Of a stretch of DNA of 39,231 bases, positions 39,188 through 39,231 are shown one piece after another. Source of the DNA: Dehalococcoidia bacterium. Lineage in GTDB: Bacteria; Chloroflexota; Dehalococcoidia; GIF9; AB-539-J10. The DNA lies in the NCBI GenBank assembly GCA_030606165.1, contig JAUWGZ010000002.1, forward strand, positions 1 to 39,231. The letters are read 5' to 3'. Under the pieces are notes generated by a model that saw nothing but the letters and a program-made list of their open reading frames with translations, was not told where the DNA came from and searched no databases. The position numbers and the translations under genes were made by a program. The stretch's first letter is position 1, and every line of letters starts with the position of its first letter.

Positions 39188-39231
39188 AACCGAGAGGTGC
39201 TTAGCTGGAACATTGTCCCCTACATATGATT

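Noticed and set aside
1..39231. CRISPR arrays and insertion sequences
   Set aside because: No regularly spaced direct repeats, transposase genes or terminal inverted repeats typical of insertion sequences were seen.

Overview
The window is bacterial, with dense operons and moderate GC. The gene set suggests a strictly anaerobic, organic-acid or aromatic-metabolising bacterium. It includes EtfBA, an acyl-CoA dehydrogenase, three CoA-transferase genes, an ADP-forming acyl-CoA synthetase, Mo/W-bisMGD oxidoreductases and a GatC-PlsY-GatA operon. Several hypothetical proteins have a Chloroflexota/Dehalococcoidia flavour. That placement is an inference from gene content and was not tested by phylogeny.

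Region 1 (1-11.7 kb) is housekeeping. On the minus strand are gatC, plsY and gatA (gatA runs off the left edge). A divergent EF-G paralogue follows on the plus strand, then etfB-etfA (minus), a Mut7-C RNase-like protein, coaX-coaBC and valS. Region 2 (11.7-16.3 kb) is an accessory patch. It holds an uncharacterised protein, a promoter-hairpin-terminator unit that looks like a small RNA or attenuator, a NYN-domain nuclease gene, a two-gene unit ending in a PIN-domain protein, a decayed small gene, a GreA with an extra recombinase-like N-terminal domain, and tRNA-Ser(GCT). Region 3 (16.5-18.4 kb) has a MobA/MocA-like nucleotidyltransferase broken by one in-frame stop, a membrane protein and a THEP1-like NTPase.

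Region 4 (18.9-32.8 kb) is the highlight, a co-directional run of twelve genes. In order these are a BKACE-family enzyme, a metal-dependent cyclase/hydrolase, an SDR, a cupin, a 3-hydroxyacyl-CoA dehydrogenase homologue, an ADP-forming acyl-CoA synthetase, an FmdE-like protein, two complete large/small pairs of pyrogallol-phloroglucinol transhydroxylase-type molybdoenzymes, and a small possible beta-grasp protein. The set matches the known non-benzoyl-CoA route. Pyrogallol is isomerised to phloroglucinol by the transhydroxylase and reduced by the SDR. The ring is hydrolysed by the cyclase-family enzyme and the product oxidised by the dehydrogenase. BKACE then cleaves triacetate with acetyl-CoA to acetoacetate and acetoacetyl-CoA. 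The ADP-forming ligase could then harvest ATP from an acyl-CoA.

Region 5 (32.8-39.2 kb) begins with a gene-poor stretch holding inverted repeats and the 3' half of a tRNA-Lys gene, which looks like an integration scar. After it come an acetyl-CoA hydrolase/transferase-family gene, an acyl-CoA dehydrogenase (minus) whose usual catalytic Glu is Asp, a GctA/GctB-like CoA-transferase pair, and an N-terminally truncated flavoprotein fragment. These fit downstream handling of acetoacetate and short acyl-CoAs, with EtfBA as a possible electron acceptor.
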